DNA of 64,000 nt from Penicillus capitatus (Eukaryota; Chlorophyta). The stretch is taken from NCBI GenBank assembly GCA_965649825.1, contig OZ287707.1, positions 774,292 to 838,291 of the forward strand. Direction: 5' to 3'. Under the pieces are notes generated by a model. That model did no database searches and was not told the DNA's origin. It saw only the letters and a list, made by a program, of their open reading frames with translations. Both the position numbers and the translations under genes were made by a program. This document shows, in pieces, positions 46,265 through 58,002 of this stretch. Positions within the stretch are counted from its first letter, which is position 1, and every line of letters starts with the position of its first letter.

Positions 46265-47816
46265 ATGGCTCTGATCGTTCGGTCGATGCCGACCTGGCAG
46301 CAGGGTAAGCTCCTGTCCCCAAACAACAGGACGCTCGAGATATCGAAGAGAATTTATGGGATGGCACGGCTGACGAAGAAGAGGCCATTCTCAGTCGTCT
46401 CTGCCATGGACGATCCATCTACCGCCGACATTGTTTTTGCCAATGTGCCAGCTGCTCAACACGACATGGTAGAGGTCAAGCATCCTCTGATGAAAAAGCT
46501 ACAGTCTGTTTTGAGGGAGGACATCCAGAATGCGCTGCCAGAGTACCTGCCATTATGGACGCACTCAAAGAGCATCACTTGCTGGACACCCCTTTCGCCA
46601 AACAGGCAAGGAGTACATGCGTCAACGCGACGTGACAGGTAGAGATGGCGCCTGTCCCAGGTGATCGAACTGAAAGAGTTTTCACAAGCAGTAGTGGAAG
46701 ATATCATGGAGGTCCATTCGCGTCAGTACGTTCTTGGACTGGAGCAGTACACACAGAAGAATCTCTCCACAGTAGCACGACGTCATTTCTGAGGTGACAG
46801 GGGAAAGGCGATCTGTCTGTAGACAGCGTCTATCGTTGAGAATTTGGCGCCGACATATGCCACAGCTTCGACATTTGAAGCTTCTCTTCAGGCAAGCAGA
46901 TCCAGATGCTTCCAGAAGTCTTGACCTCGAGCATTAGGCAGCAGGTGCTGTCATGGCTTTGGTCGATGCATCTGTGCGATCGGCTGAAGTGACGGGATCT
47001 GGAAGTGTGGGATTCGGAATCTGTCGTCCTCCTGGTCATCACGCCGTCGCATCTGGTCCCATGGGCTTCTGCATTTTTGGCACAGCGGCCGTCGCTGCCC
47101 GCCACGTTCAGAAACGACATCATCTGAAGAAAGTACCTTTCCCTTTCAAAGGCACCCAAAAATCGTGCGCCGTGATTTTGGCAGATCATGATCTTCGACT
47201 TCGATGTGCATCATGGAAACGGAACACAGGATGTCTTCTACAACGATCCTTCTGTTCTCGTCATCAACACATTTCAGAATAGATCTTACCCGGGTAGGAG
47301 AGAAAGATGATGCCACTAGAGAAGCTTCCATAGCTAAACCTATTACCTGAAGGAACTGGCCGAAAAGAAGATGTGGGATCGGGAGACGGCGAAGGAACAA
47401 ACATCAACATTCCGTTTCCGCCGGGATCGGGCCACAGGGCTGCACTGAAGACATTCGATGACATTGTCGTTCCAGCAGCTGAGCGCTTTCGTCCTGATAT
47501 GATCATCGTGAGCGCCGGATACGATGCCCATCTGCTAGACCCGCTGGCCTCACTGCAGTTTACTTCATCGACGTATCACGCTCTCTGTCAGCGGCTCCGG
47601 CAGCTGTCACATCATCTCTGCCGCGGCAGATTGGTGTTTCTACTAGAAGGGGGTTATCATCTGAAGGCCCTCGGAGAATCGGTCACAGATTCGTTTCTGG
47701 GTCTCATCGATGAGCCGTCGATCGATTCGATCCGTTCCGACGCGCTTCAAGATGAGCCACACGAAGAAGTGAACGCTCTAATAAAACAAGTGGCGCTTCT
47801 ACATCAGATCTCGTGA
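46265..47816 (+). CDS. HDA14: HDA14-like lysine deacetylase (class II-type HDAC, organellar)
   Basis: After a basic leader come [145 protein letters not shown] and [14 protein letters not shown]. Zinc-ligand and catalytic His-Asp motifs are intact. The text is nearest to Arabidopsis HDA14, a deacetylase found in chloroplasts and mitochondria. The leader ([20 protein letters not shown]) could be a transit peptide; an alternative start at 46217 would overlap the neighbour's start codon. The intron at 46606-46660 begins with GCAAGG. Stop TGA 47814-47816. Confidence 0.88.
46606..46660 (+). other. GC-AG intron in HDA14-like gene (55 nt)
   Basis: TTCGCCAAACAG|gcaagg...gtcccag|GTGATCGAACTG joins TPFAKQ to VIELKEF as in HDA14. 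The donor CAG|GCAAGG is a classic GC donor. Confidence 0.8.
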
Positions 47817-48133
47817 GGAAGAGCATAACACCACCAACGAAGATGACACGTCTTTTGTCGAGACATCATTATTGTTCGAAGCTGTTTCTATTGCAGTTCC
47901 AATGTTTTCACGATGTAGCTGTGATGTACCGTCTCTGAACAGTGGTGCTCAAAAACACCGCGACGTGAGACGTTCTTGACCCTTATGAACTTGGTATTAC
48001 TTTGGAGATCATCCTCTAACCGTCGAGGGTGTCACATCATTGAGTATTGGGTGACACAGTCCCAGAACATACTGCTCAATTTTGACGCTGATTCTTGACT
48101 TCCTTTTTGAATGGCACGGCTCCAACTATTCAC
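47817..48133. other. Convergent intergenic region (HDA14 / DeSI)
   Basis: Two 3' ends meet here. Contains a GTCACATCA at 48031-48039, away from any intron I can define. No gene seen. Confidence 0.5.
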
Positions 48134-48712
48134 CTAATACACGCACGAACAAACATACACGTTATGTATGTAGGGAGGGAGGAGGTCGTGAAGAACAACT
48201 TGATGAATAACTTTGTCCGTGAACACAATTGCCGATTCCGCTCCGGTGGCAAATCGGTTGAGCCAGACGGGTACCGGATCCGATTCCAATCTCATGGCAA
48301 AGGCTTCGCAAAAATTACAACAGTTATGCGTCAATAGATTGTAGGATCGTCCCGGCCACTCTCGCTTTAAACGCGTGATCATGGCGGCAACCTGCACAGC
48401 AATGTGTTGTCCTCCCTCCCCATCTCCAACGCATCATCATCTCACTTCTTCTGGAGATTTATTAGTTATTCCCAAGGTTACGGACTGTCTGTAGGTGTAA
48501 CAGGGGTTCTTGCGCGGGGGGCAAGCGTAAACACCACTACCGCCATCGCAGTATCCGAAGGACCATTCTTCGCCGTAGACTTCGATAGCGCCGTGGAAAA
48601 TGCCGCCGAGCCCAAGGGAGTGCGTGATACCGTTGAGGGTCGTAATCGTCGTGTTTGTGCGTTCGCTTTCCGACGTTGTAACGTCGTAAACGTTCAAGAC
48701 CACTTCGCACAT
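48134..48712 (-). CDS. DESI: PPPDE-type peptidase (DeSI family, deSUMOylating/deubiquitinating)
   Basis: Starts MCEVVLNVYDVTTSES, then GITHSLGLGGIFHGAIEVYG with the catalytic histidine, EEWSFGYCDGGSGVYAC, and, after one intron, EWPGRSYNLLTHNCCNFCEA with the catalytic cysteine, followed by PVPVWLNRFA. The His then Cys arrangement is that of the papain-like PPPDE/DeSI peptidases, which remove SUMO or ubiquitin. The intron joins SPEE to VAAMITRLK. The C-terminal VIHQVVLHDLLPPYIH may be part of the protein. The start at 48712 fits the family exactly. Confidence 0.85.
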
Positions 48713-49321
48713 TTTAGGAACAAGAATTTCAGCTGCCCGTCGCTCGCGGTTTCTTTGTGATGTGACAGCGATGTCGATGATGGTCGACCAACGGGGCACA
48801 GAGCAAATGACAGAAGCTATAGACACACGGGTGACGAGACAGATTCTCGATCACGCGAAAACCGCCTAGATGCTATCGAACATTGCATTCTTCATCTGCC
48901 GATCGAAATCTCATCCCGAAATCCAGACATGATGATCCGTGCATTCTCCATCAGCGAAAGAGATTCCCCTTGACGATGATGATCGACTAGGCGATCTGTA
49001 TCGGAGTCGTGCACATACAGGTTCTGTTTTCCGTGGGCAGAAGAGAGAAGTGCCTCATACGGACGGATCTCTATGGGATGGTGTGTTTGTGTGTGCGTAC
49101 GTGCGTGCGTGCGCTGTCGATTAATGACAGTCCTGTCAAAATCGCAGCATTCTTCACTGTGCATCCATCAATTTGGCTATCCTTACGTTTTGCGCATTGC
49201 AGAGATATTGCGTTTAGCTCGTTGCTTGAGACCGAGACGGCTTTAATCGCACACGCGTGTCTCTCGGAACACAACACGACTGGTCGTGCTTCGCCCCTTC
49301 TCTTCGCAGGCTGCTTCGGAC
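48713..49321. other. Divergent intergenic region (DeSI / RING-H2)
   Basis: Holds a TGATGTGAC at 48758-48766 (46 bp upstream of the DeSI ATG) and a TG/TGCG-rich simple sequence at about 49078-49117. The minus-strand frame through that repeat (THARTHTQTHH) is an artefact of it. No gene seen. Confidence 0.5.
48758..48766 (+). repeat. TGATGTGAC motif upstream of DeSI
   Basis: On the plus strand it reads away from the minus-strand gene; the copy is just upstream of that gene's start codon. Confidence 0.5.
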
Positions 49322-51091
49322 ATGGACGGAAGTCGAGAACCGAGGGATCCTTTCGCGGACCCGAGCACAACCAAGAAAATAGAATCGCACCAACAGAGCA
49401 CGATTCCGCCCGTGAAACGTCCACGACAGAAAGGACTTCAGTTTGACTTAGCAAACGTGCAACAGCAGCAACAAGCGCGCAACGATTGTACTGCGGACCT
49501 CTCTATGCAACTACATGGTTAGCCTCGTTTGTGTTTGACAATGAGTCGATATGTGTTTGTTCGTTCGTGCGGTTCAGGGTTCTATCAAGATGTCGCTATG
49601 CACGGCAATGATGTTTCACAATGGTACCCAGACTTGCCACTCCAGCATTATCCCCGAAGGGATACCCCGGTGCCAGATGTAGAAATGGAAGGTGCACCAT
49701 ATGCAGAAGACCATGCGTTATGGAAAGTGCGATTCCCTCTCTTAGATGCACAAGAGGAGCCTTGTCCCCCGGCGTCTGTTCATCACTGGTTACGAAAATC
49801 ACCTCAGCCACGACAACACCGTCCGCTTCAACCAGTTGAACGTTTCACCCCGCGAAAACCTCGTGAAGGACCGCCTATGATGATGGGACATGTCCCCTTC
49901 GCCGTAGAGACACTTGAAGACCGGATGGCGACGTCACCTTTTTCGGCTGTACGCACAGAGCGTGATAGATTTATGGAGATGATGAGTGGACCACCACCTC
50001 CGGCGATATTCGATCCGCAACCCCGTCCTGGAATGGCGGCCATGCCGCAGCCACACGCACGAAAACTACCGTCTCATGCGGGAGGGCTGTTCGGCGAGGA
50101 TGGCGTTTACGATGAATTCTCGTCTGCTTTACCAGCTGGAAAGGAATGGGGAGGTAACTGCAAAGAAGCTGAAGCTGCATTGGCCGGACAGAGACTCCGG
50201 CAACCCAGGCGGTCACGTGCCCCTGGTCCAAACAGAGAACCAGATCTGGGAGGGTACTTCGCTCGACAGAATAATCTATACGACTTCGGTTGCACACCTG
50301 TCGAAGTGGCTCACGAACGCAGCCAGGGTCGCCTCTCTGTCATGAGAGAGAGGCTAAGACGACTGGAGCATAGACATAGTCCATTGGAAGACAACAGAGA
50401 ACAGGTACCCTCCTCCATCACTGACAGATGCACCTCTGTTGCTCACATGGTGTGATGACGATGCAGGAGAGTCGAGCAACCATAGAGCGACATAGAGCAA
50501 GACAGCAATCCCGTGAACGCCGTTCTCCTTGCAGAGGCAGCGAGTTCGGCGCGCTGATGAATGTGTTAGGCCTGGTTCCGGATGACGATGGTCCAAGCAG
50601 CACGAGAGACACAAGTTCTGGCATTTCGCGCATGCGAGAAGTGCGTTCTTTGCTTCAAGAATGCTGTTGGTATGTGCAACGAGATATGTGTGTACGATTA
50701 GGCGATGTTTGGTATCGTCAATTCGAGATTGCCTCCACATCTGTTGTTTTCTGACCGCGACTTTGATGGAGACGATTACGAGTTTCTCTCGCGACTGGAC
50801 GATGCTGTCGAGAGCAAGAAGGGAGCAGATGACAAGATCATCAATAAAATCGATTTGTGTGCCTTTGATTCTGGAGGACTGACGCGCTATTCATCCGAGA
50901 AGGCCGAATGTCGATGCCCCATCTGTCTGGAAAACTTTGCCGAAGGAGAGGAGATTCGTGTGATGCCCTGCCAACACCAGTATCATCGCTGTTGCTTGGA
51001 TAAATGGCTCAAGATCAAGGCTGTTTGTCCAATCTGTAACATGAACATAAAAGACAAGTTTTTGGAAGATGCTGACAGCCCTGACATCTGA
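49322..51091 (+). CDS. RING-H2 E3 ubiquitin ligase with long disordered N-terminus
   Basis: Starts MDGSREPRDPFADPSTTKKI. About 400 residues of Pro/Arg-rich, largely disordered sequence include a poly-Gln-like VQQQQQ, a PPMMMGHVPFAVETLEDRMA stretch, and an Arg-rich helix. The C-terminus is a RING-H2 finger: CRCPICLENFAEGEEIRV, MPCQHQYHRCCLDKWLK, CPIC (C3H2C3 spacing). Such ligases use the RING to bind an E2, while the N-terminal region recruits substrate; the target is unknown. Introns near 49519, 50405 and 50670-50700 are needed. Stop TGA 51089-51091. Confidence 0.8.
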
Positions 51092-51463
51092 ACAACATTA
51101 AAGCAAGATGACGAATGATCACTGCCTAGGCGCGGCCGACCGCGTCAGATTTTTCTTCATTATTGTCTTTAGTGCTGTTACCGGTGCATACACACTAATT
51201 AAGTATCCGCTTTTCTAGACATGTGACGCCGTAATGTCTAAGAGTCCAAGGAAGATACAATGTCCGATCGTATCTGACAAACACATACGTATCCACGGGT
51301 TTCTTTCTCAGAGTGGGTTTCAGATTCTTGTTCCAACCTCAATGCAGGAATGGTACAGATCGTTCTGGTTTGGCGGAGTGCTGTTCTGTCATGACAGACG
51401 ACCCAAAAATAACAACTGTTTATGTTCTCTCTTTCCTAAGCTAGAAAAATCGGGTGTCGCCCT
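51092..51463. other. Convergent intergenic region
   Basis: Between the RING-H2 stop and the next minus-strand gene's stop. Contains ATGTGACGCC at 51222. No gene recognised. Confidence 0.45.
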
Positions 51464-54198
51464 TTAACGTTCTCTGAGACGGAGTAGATGCCTTAAGAAA
51501 GGTTTCGGAATGCTCACGGGATGATGCCTTTCAACAAAAAGCTTCTTATTGAGATCCGCCTCGAGTTCTTCAATTTCCAAGGAAGGATAGAGTTTAGTCA
51601 TGACAGCAGATGTAAAGGTCGTTGCAGATTTAATCAATACCATTCCTGTGTGCTACATCGAGATCACGAGCGACGGCGCATGGGACATCGAGAGAAGAAG
51701 AGCATGCATCGAACAGAGACAGTGTCTCCGTCCGTCCCTCGATGTTGATCTCAGAGATCGTATCGTGAGATGCACTATCGCTGCTGATGGAGACGAGACT
51801 CTCATCCGATTCTTCGAGAATCGTCTCCAGCAGCAAAGAATCTGCCAAAGAGGAAAGATGCGTTTCGGCGGAGACGGCAGAGGACTCTGCTTCTTTCCCA
51901 CTCGTGCACAGATCTTCGTTGGTGTCTACTGATGACGTGTCTGAGAGACGTGCAGATTCGTTATCCGTCTGCGATGAGCCCTCCCCTGTTGAGAGAAGGG
52001 ACGAGAGGCGTGACAGCAGAGACAGCGAATTCTCGGAAACTCTGTCCAGTCCTCTTAGCAGCGCATTCGTGTCTGAGATGGTCTCTGGTGGCGGCGGCGG
52101 CAGTTCCGACGACTCTGATACCGGAGACGATATTATCGTTTCGGACACCAGTGGCGTTTCCGTTTCAGATGCTACGGACTCCCATGGAAGTGGAACGAGA
52201 GGGTTGGAGGAGACGTGCGTGTCTGGGTTTGAAAGCGGTGGAGTTGTTAACCATAGAAAAGAATCATCGAATTCAGATGGCGGCGTTTTTGCCACTGCGC
52301 CGCCACCATCCACCTCGGAACTGGACGAAACGAGCAGCGCAGCCAAATCTTCCAGCGACACGACGTCGCTGCCGTTTGAGATTTCGGAGAGCGATGCGTC
52401 GAAGTATGTCTGCATGAAGAGATCTGTGTCCATAGAGAGAACCTCAGACAGAGCGTCCTCATAATCACGAAGTGGCCGGGCCTCGCTGACTTCGAGGTCT
52501 TCCAGTGCGTCCTTTTTTCTGTGTTTTTGTTTTTCTCCCGAAACGATTTCGTTCTGTGCCTTGGTAATAGCATTCGGAATTGGATTTTGCTCTTCTACCG
52601 CCGTCTCTGGTTTTCGTCGCGTTTCTCTTTGTCTGCACTGCACAGGATTCGATATCCGTCTGCTGGATGTGATCTGATCGCTACGAGGGTCAGAACGACG
52701 TAAGGATACACTCTTGTCAGCGTTCGCATCGACATGAGACTTATGCACTGGCACGACCGTTTCTTTCTTCTTTGAGTGTGTTGTTCGTGAAGGCACTCGA
52801 TATCTCTTCCGTGGGAGATCCCCTTCGTCAAATCCAGTCATCATTCCTTTCGTCGACGTTCTCGGCGTTTGCAAGACCACGGGCTTCGATCGATACGATA
52901 TATGAGGTCGCTGCAGAGGAACGCTATCTCTTACCTCCGCATCGGCGTCGGTTTGGATTCCGACATCAGTGCAGAGATGAGTCGGCGAAGGTCTCTTTTC
53001 ATTTTGCGGTTTGCGTGAGAACTGGGGTCGATTGACTGTCGGAGAGGATCTCTGACGCTCAACGTCGTTTAGCGATTGCCGAACCGCTTCCTCTGCCTCT
53101 GCATCGTTTGCCAAGTGCTGTATACGATGAACGAGCGGAACGCGATTGGCTAACGATTCCTCCTGTTTTCTGCGAATCTCCGATTTTCGCAGGCTTTCCA
53201 AATGCGTCTCGCGAATCTGACGTCGGACAATGGCGTGTTCCCTGAGCAAGGCAACTTCTCCTCGACATCTCGCCTTCTCGTCCGCAAGAAAACGCTCCTT
53301 TTCGGCGACGTGCTGTCGTTTTGTCACTCTACGCAAACAGCCATCGTCAACACGATCGCAGATGCGTCGCCACTAACCGAATCTGCTCATTCTTCGCAGC
53401 GGCCATTGCATTCCCTTGCTCTTTGCAGGTGAGATGTTTATAGGCTCCGTCCGCAATGCCCAGTTGTTGGTGCGTTCGGCTAAAACGGAAATCGATGGCG
53501 TGGTCTGTCCACCGTTGACACGCTCGACTCTGCGTCCATTCCTTTTCGTCGTTTGATACAGATCGGCCTTCTGTCACGAGCGACGCCCCATACTTATTCG
53601 CCATTTCTCGACATTGCCTTTTGCTGGCTTCTCTTTTCTGGAGCAGATGCACCAGGAAACGCTTTTTCTCTGCATCCGCCTTCCGCAGTAAGTGCACGGC
53701 TCGGTTAAAACACTGATGTCGATGTCGATCGTCGATTCTCTGCTGCCGTTCTCGTTTTCTCTCATCCGATCGTTCCGTTTGCGCAATGCTTTCTGCGTTC
53801 TTCTGTGCTCGACCGATGTCTTTTATCTCACGACTGTACTGACGCATCAACGCCGTCACCATTCGGTCACGCGATGCATCTTGTGCGGCGCGTCTTTGAC
53901 GATTGTTCAATGCTTTGGATTCCGTCTCAGAGCATTTGTGCTTCTGAAGCTGCTCTGCCTCAAACAGTCGTGCCTGTCGACGCACGCGGACAATGCGTTC
54001 CAGACGCAATGCTTGAGAAGCTTCGGCAACGCGCTTCTGCTGCTCGTCAAACGACAGTCTATACGATCCGAATGTCATTCGGGCAATGTTCACGGTCATG
54101 TGTCTCTTGCTTAACACATCGACCGACGTAACCGCCTTGCGGAGATTTCGAGGTTCCCACAATGCCGCCGCACTTTCTCGCAAATTGCACTCAAGCAT
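51464..54198 (-). CDS. Large charged coiled-coil protein (possible cytoskeletal/basal body)
   Basis: Starts MLECNLRESAAALWEPRNLR and continues as an Arg/Gln/Glu-rich helix (FDEQQKRVAEASQALRLERI, KRERQQRIDDRHRHQ) to about 53360. After an intron it goes on as KRQHVAEKERFLADEKARCR. It then becomes Ser/Asp/Glu-rich and apparently disordered (SLSLLSRLSSLLSTGEGSSQ). A first stop is at 51630. A further exon (ELEADLNKKLFVERHHPVSI, ending LLRLRER at 51464) reads like coding sequence, so I extend the gene there; that last join is uncertain. The plan resembles many axonemal and centrosomal proteins, but I recognise no named family. The ATG at 54198 is 55 bp from the divergent start at 54254. Confidence 0.6.
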
Positions 54199-54253
54199 TA
54201 ACAATTCCACAGAACGTTGCGGTCTTCCATGACGACACCGTCACGCGAGGAGA

Positions 54254-57200
54254 ATGGCGACAATCAAGGTCACGTCGCGAACAGATGACCGGAGCACTGA
54301 CGTTTCTCCAGGATCGCAGCCCTCGGTAGACATCTTCAAGGAGCTGGACCAGATTACGCCGTCTGTGACAGATCAGTTACAGGTGACACGTCATTTGGAG
54401 TACCATCCGTTTCACGCTTCAGCCTGATATATACCAAGGCGTTTTGCTCTCTGGCTGTTCACCAGATGAAGCAGTACCCTTCGATGGTGCAAAACCTGCA
54501 GAGCAGTATTCAGACCCTCTGCGAAAACGTCAACAAGATCCATTCGCGCATCGACTCTCTCGAAGTTCCGTCTTAGAGAGACGGACAACAGATATCATCA
54601 CAAATGCGTTTAGTCTAAAGAGAAGGAAGAATTTCGATTGATCCGAGAGGAAAGCGCTCGGGCAGATCTCAGACTCAGAGACATAGAGGACGATTTCCGC
54701 AACGTCTTCAATTGGCAAGGCATGCACACGGAAGAGATGAAACAGGGACGCGTGGCAGCATCGCAGCGGTTTGAAGATCTATCCTCGAGGCTGGATAACG
54801 TCGATCAGAATCTCAGAGATGTTCACCGAGTACTATGCTGTCCGGCTTCCGATGATGCATAACGTCGACAGTGATCAATCAGGAGGCGGCAAAGCGCATG
54901 GACGCCATCGAATTGTCTGCCTGTACGAATGCAGAGATCAGAGATGATATGCACTGCCGACTGAAGCATCTCACCGAAGAGTTTGAGACGCAGAGAGACC
55001 ACGAAATGCAGAAACGGCATTCGATGCAATCGCATATCGAAGGTGGCCATTACCATATCTATCGCTCTATCCTTACGGCAAAATCGATGCTGCTAGAACA
55101 CGATGCTCGCTTGATTCTGGTAGAAGAGAGGGCGGAAACGTTGGCTGCTGATCTCAAGGGGGCCAGAGATGGCATCGATCGCTTGGATGGTAAATGCGGA
55201 CGGTTGGAGACCGCAACAGATTTGCTCAGGACGGATATCGCTGCAACGGAGAGAGAACTGACCAAATGCGAAAGTCATACGCACGAACTGCAGTCTTTCC
55301 GGGAAACGGCAGATCTCCAAATACATACCGTGGAGAGAAGGCTGACCGATCTGGAAACAGATGGTCGCATCGAACGACTCGAAGAGCTCTTCCCACGCAT
55401 CTCCCAGATCGAGAAGGCCGTCCAGGAAGATGAGCAACGCATCACCGAGCGGCAAGATAAAACCGAGGCTGCGGTAAACCTGCAGGACTAGGATTCTTCG
55501 ATCCGTGCATGGTTGGGTGACAGATTCAAGATTTGACCCTGCAGACATCGCAGGCGCATCCCAAAGTGTGGTCTTTGCTCTCAGAGATGAAGACAGCGAC
55601 GAACGAGTTACTGGAGCTGCGACATACGATGGATGGTCTCGTCCTGGATGCCGAGGATTCTCAGCATGCCTTGATGTCTCTCAATGCCAATAACGATCAA
55701 CTGAAGGAGAACGCCGAACGACTTAACGGTATCGTGCAGGAAATGCAGGAAGAAAGAGTAAGTCGGATTCTGTCGATGGAGTGACGATGGAGCTTACTTG
55801 AAGGCGGTGGAAACGAAGAGAATCTGGAGCTTCATTGACGAGACTATGGTCAAATCTGCCCCACGGATGTATGAGATTGAGAATATCCATAAGAATCTGG
55901 CAGCGCTTCGAATGGAGCTTCTGGACCAGATTGAAGATTCGAAGAGTACGGTCAAGTTCGATCTCTTGCATGATCAATCGCCTCAGATCAGTCGGATCAA
56001 GGTATCTGTGTGTGTCTGTCTCCCCATGACACTCCTCATTCAAGGAATACATCGAACAACAAGAGAATGGGCAATCCAAACTGAAGAAACGGGTGCTGCT
56101 ACTGGAAGAGAACTTGAAGGCACAGACAACGTTACTGGGCAAAACGGAGCGTCAGTTAGCCGATGCCATGCAAAGAATGCCTGCCATTGATGCCGCTCAT
56201 GAAGAGATCGCTGATATTCCAAAGATCAAACAGAGACTCCAGCAACTCGGTCATTCGACACAGAGTGTACAGGAACAAATATTGCTGTTGAAGAGACAGA
56301 CGGCCGACGTCAATGATCGTTCGCTTTCGAGATGCTCAAGCCTGAGATCTTCCGTCATGCTCAATCCTGCCATGATGGGACTGTCGAATAAGAGAGCCAG
56401 TAAAAGCCTAAGTCGGTTCTTCGTTGCAGAGCAGGAATCGCAGCAGCAGTCATCGAAAGGAGGACCGAGTCCCCTGTGGACGGCAGACACAGTGCCGGAG
56501 AAATCTGAGCAAGAAGAAACGTCTTCTCACGCTCGCGTTCTGCCAACAACAGAAACAAAAGAGAGTCAGATAGAGGAGTGCAAACAGTCGACGCCTCGCC
56601 AACGTTCACACCACGTCGATTTCACACTGATATGTTCATCTATGTACTGCAGATGTGGATCCACGTCTCTGCAACATACTGGAGAAGCTCGTCGAGTGGC
56701 TGCAGTGTGGATCTGACGTGTCAACTAAGGGGTCGCCCTTCTTGGGTGTCTCCAAAGAAGACATGGCGTATCTCCTTCACCGATCGGAACGGTATGGATG
56801 GATGCAGATGATGACGACGAGCTTGGCGCTGATAACGTCTCGGATGCAGGTATACACAGAGGGTCTAATTCGTCAGGTCTTACATAATTGTCATCATCCT
56901 TGTTCATGCGTAGCTTCTACACTGATTGTTGGCCTGTGTCTATTAGGAAGCCACACTAAACAAACATCTCCACGATGTTGAGTCAGAATCCTGGAACATT
57001 AGAACTTCTTCCGTATGCCAGCCTTGTATATTCTCAGCGTCAGAGTGTCAGCAGCAGGAGAATAAAGTTGAAAAGAATGTACGCCAAGACAACCCACAGC
57101 CCAGACTAGACAAAAGACAAGACGACAGCCCCACAGCGGCACAAACAAAGCATCCAGCTCCGTAGGTCGTGAATTCACTCATTCAGCTGAGAGCGTCTCC

Positions 57201-57377
57201 TTGTTTGATAAAAGGGCTGTACCACTCGCCATGACAGCAACAAGATATGGCCAAAGATCGGAATCGGTGGCTCCGCTCATTTTGATGCCGACAGCTCGTT
57301 TTTACACACAACGAAGAAACATTGCTGAAGAGCAGCAAAAGATTCTGGCATCTATGCAGAGTGAGGACTCGACATAG
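54254..57377 (+). CDS. Long coiled-coil protein, unrecognised
   Basis: Many exons. Starts MATIKVTSRTDDRSTDVSPG, then AFCSLAVHQMKQYPSMVQNL, EEFRLIREESARADLRLRDI, INQEAAKRMDAIELSACTNA, long heptad regions (LVEERAETLAADLKGARDGI, RISQIEKAVQEDEQRITERQ), KRIWSFIDETMVKSAPRMYE, QENGQSKLKKRVLLLEENLK and IKQRLQQLGHSTQSVQEQIL. After a Ser-rich segment a globular part follows (DPRLCNILEKLVEWLQCGSD, KEDMAYLLHRSERYGWMQMM). A last 50-nt intron leads to AVPLAMTATRYGQRSESVAP and EEQQKILASMQSEDST, ending TAG at 57375-57377. A structural, perhaps ciliary, role would fit the head-to-head partner, but nothing in the sequence proves it. Confidence 0.65.
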
Positions 57378-58002
57378 TCCACCGAGCGACAGATTTGCCA
57401 GAGTATCACCGTGTCACACTTGTAATATGAAGCAATTGGCCGCCTCTCATCGACCCCTCGATCCTCGAAGGCTGATAGGCCTGCACAAATGAAACATACA
57501 AAAGTGCAACATTTGCACAGTAGTAATGATATCATGAGAATCAAACAGAACAACGCATTGGCAAAAAAGCATAAGCAGTATTATAAAACGAATCAACGTC
57601 CGTCAAAACGGATGAAAGAGGGAGAAGGTCGACACGTAAGCTGTCTCATATAACAACAGCCTGATAACGGCAACCTAACAACATGCATGCTCGGCGTGTT
57701 ACAGCGATGAACAACGATGAAAAAGTCGTCTTCAGTAACGGAGATCCAGTCATGTTCTTGTGCCAAGCAAAAAGAACACTTGCTCCGCCGACATTCTGTT
57801 CGGGTCCAATGCAAGAAAAAATTTTGATAGGTGCGAATGAAACAGTAGGTGAGCAAGGAGCTGACGACTATTAGGAAACAGGAAACGTTGTTGGCAAAAT
57901 CCACGAACATCAGTTCTCTCTAAATGAAAGGGCTTCATTGTGTTTGTTACACATAATAATGTAAGCAGTGGGTGGCGGCGGCGGGTGGGATTCGAGATTC
58001 TA
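57378..58002. other. Convergent intergenic region
   Basis: The longest clearly empty gap in the right half. Only short open frames; no tRNA-like arms, repeat array or 9-mer seen. Confidence 0.5.

Noticed and set aside
46214-46660. Second open frame through the deacetylase 5' end (reading ...[13 protein letters not shown] without splicing)
   Set aside because: It also reaches the conserved HPEC text, but its upstream residues (Cys/His-rich) do not match HDA14, whereas VPAAQHDM plus a 47-nt intron does.
48892-49164. 90-residue minus-strand open frame upstream of the RING gene
   Set aside because: Most of it is generated by a TG/TGCG simple repeat (THARTHTQTHH) and it lacks any family match.
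51787-52464. 225-residue Ser/Asp-rich plus-strand open frame
   Set aside because: Antisense to the disordered part of the long coiled-coil gene; the composition mirrors that repeat-like strand.
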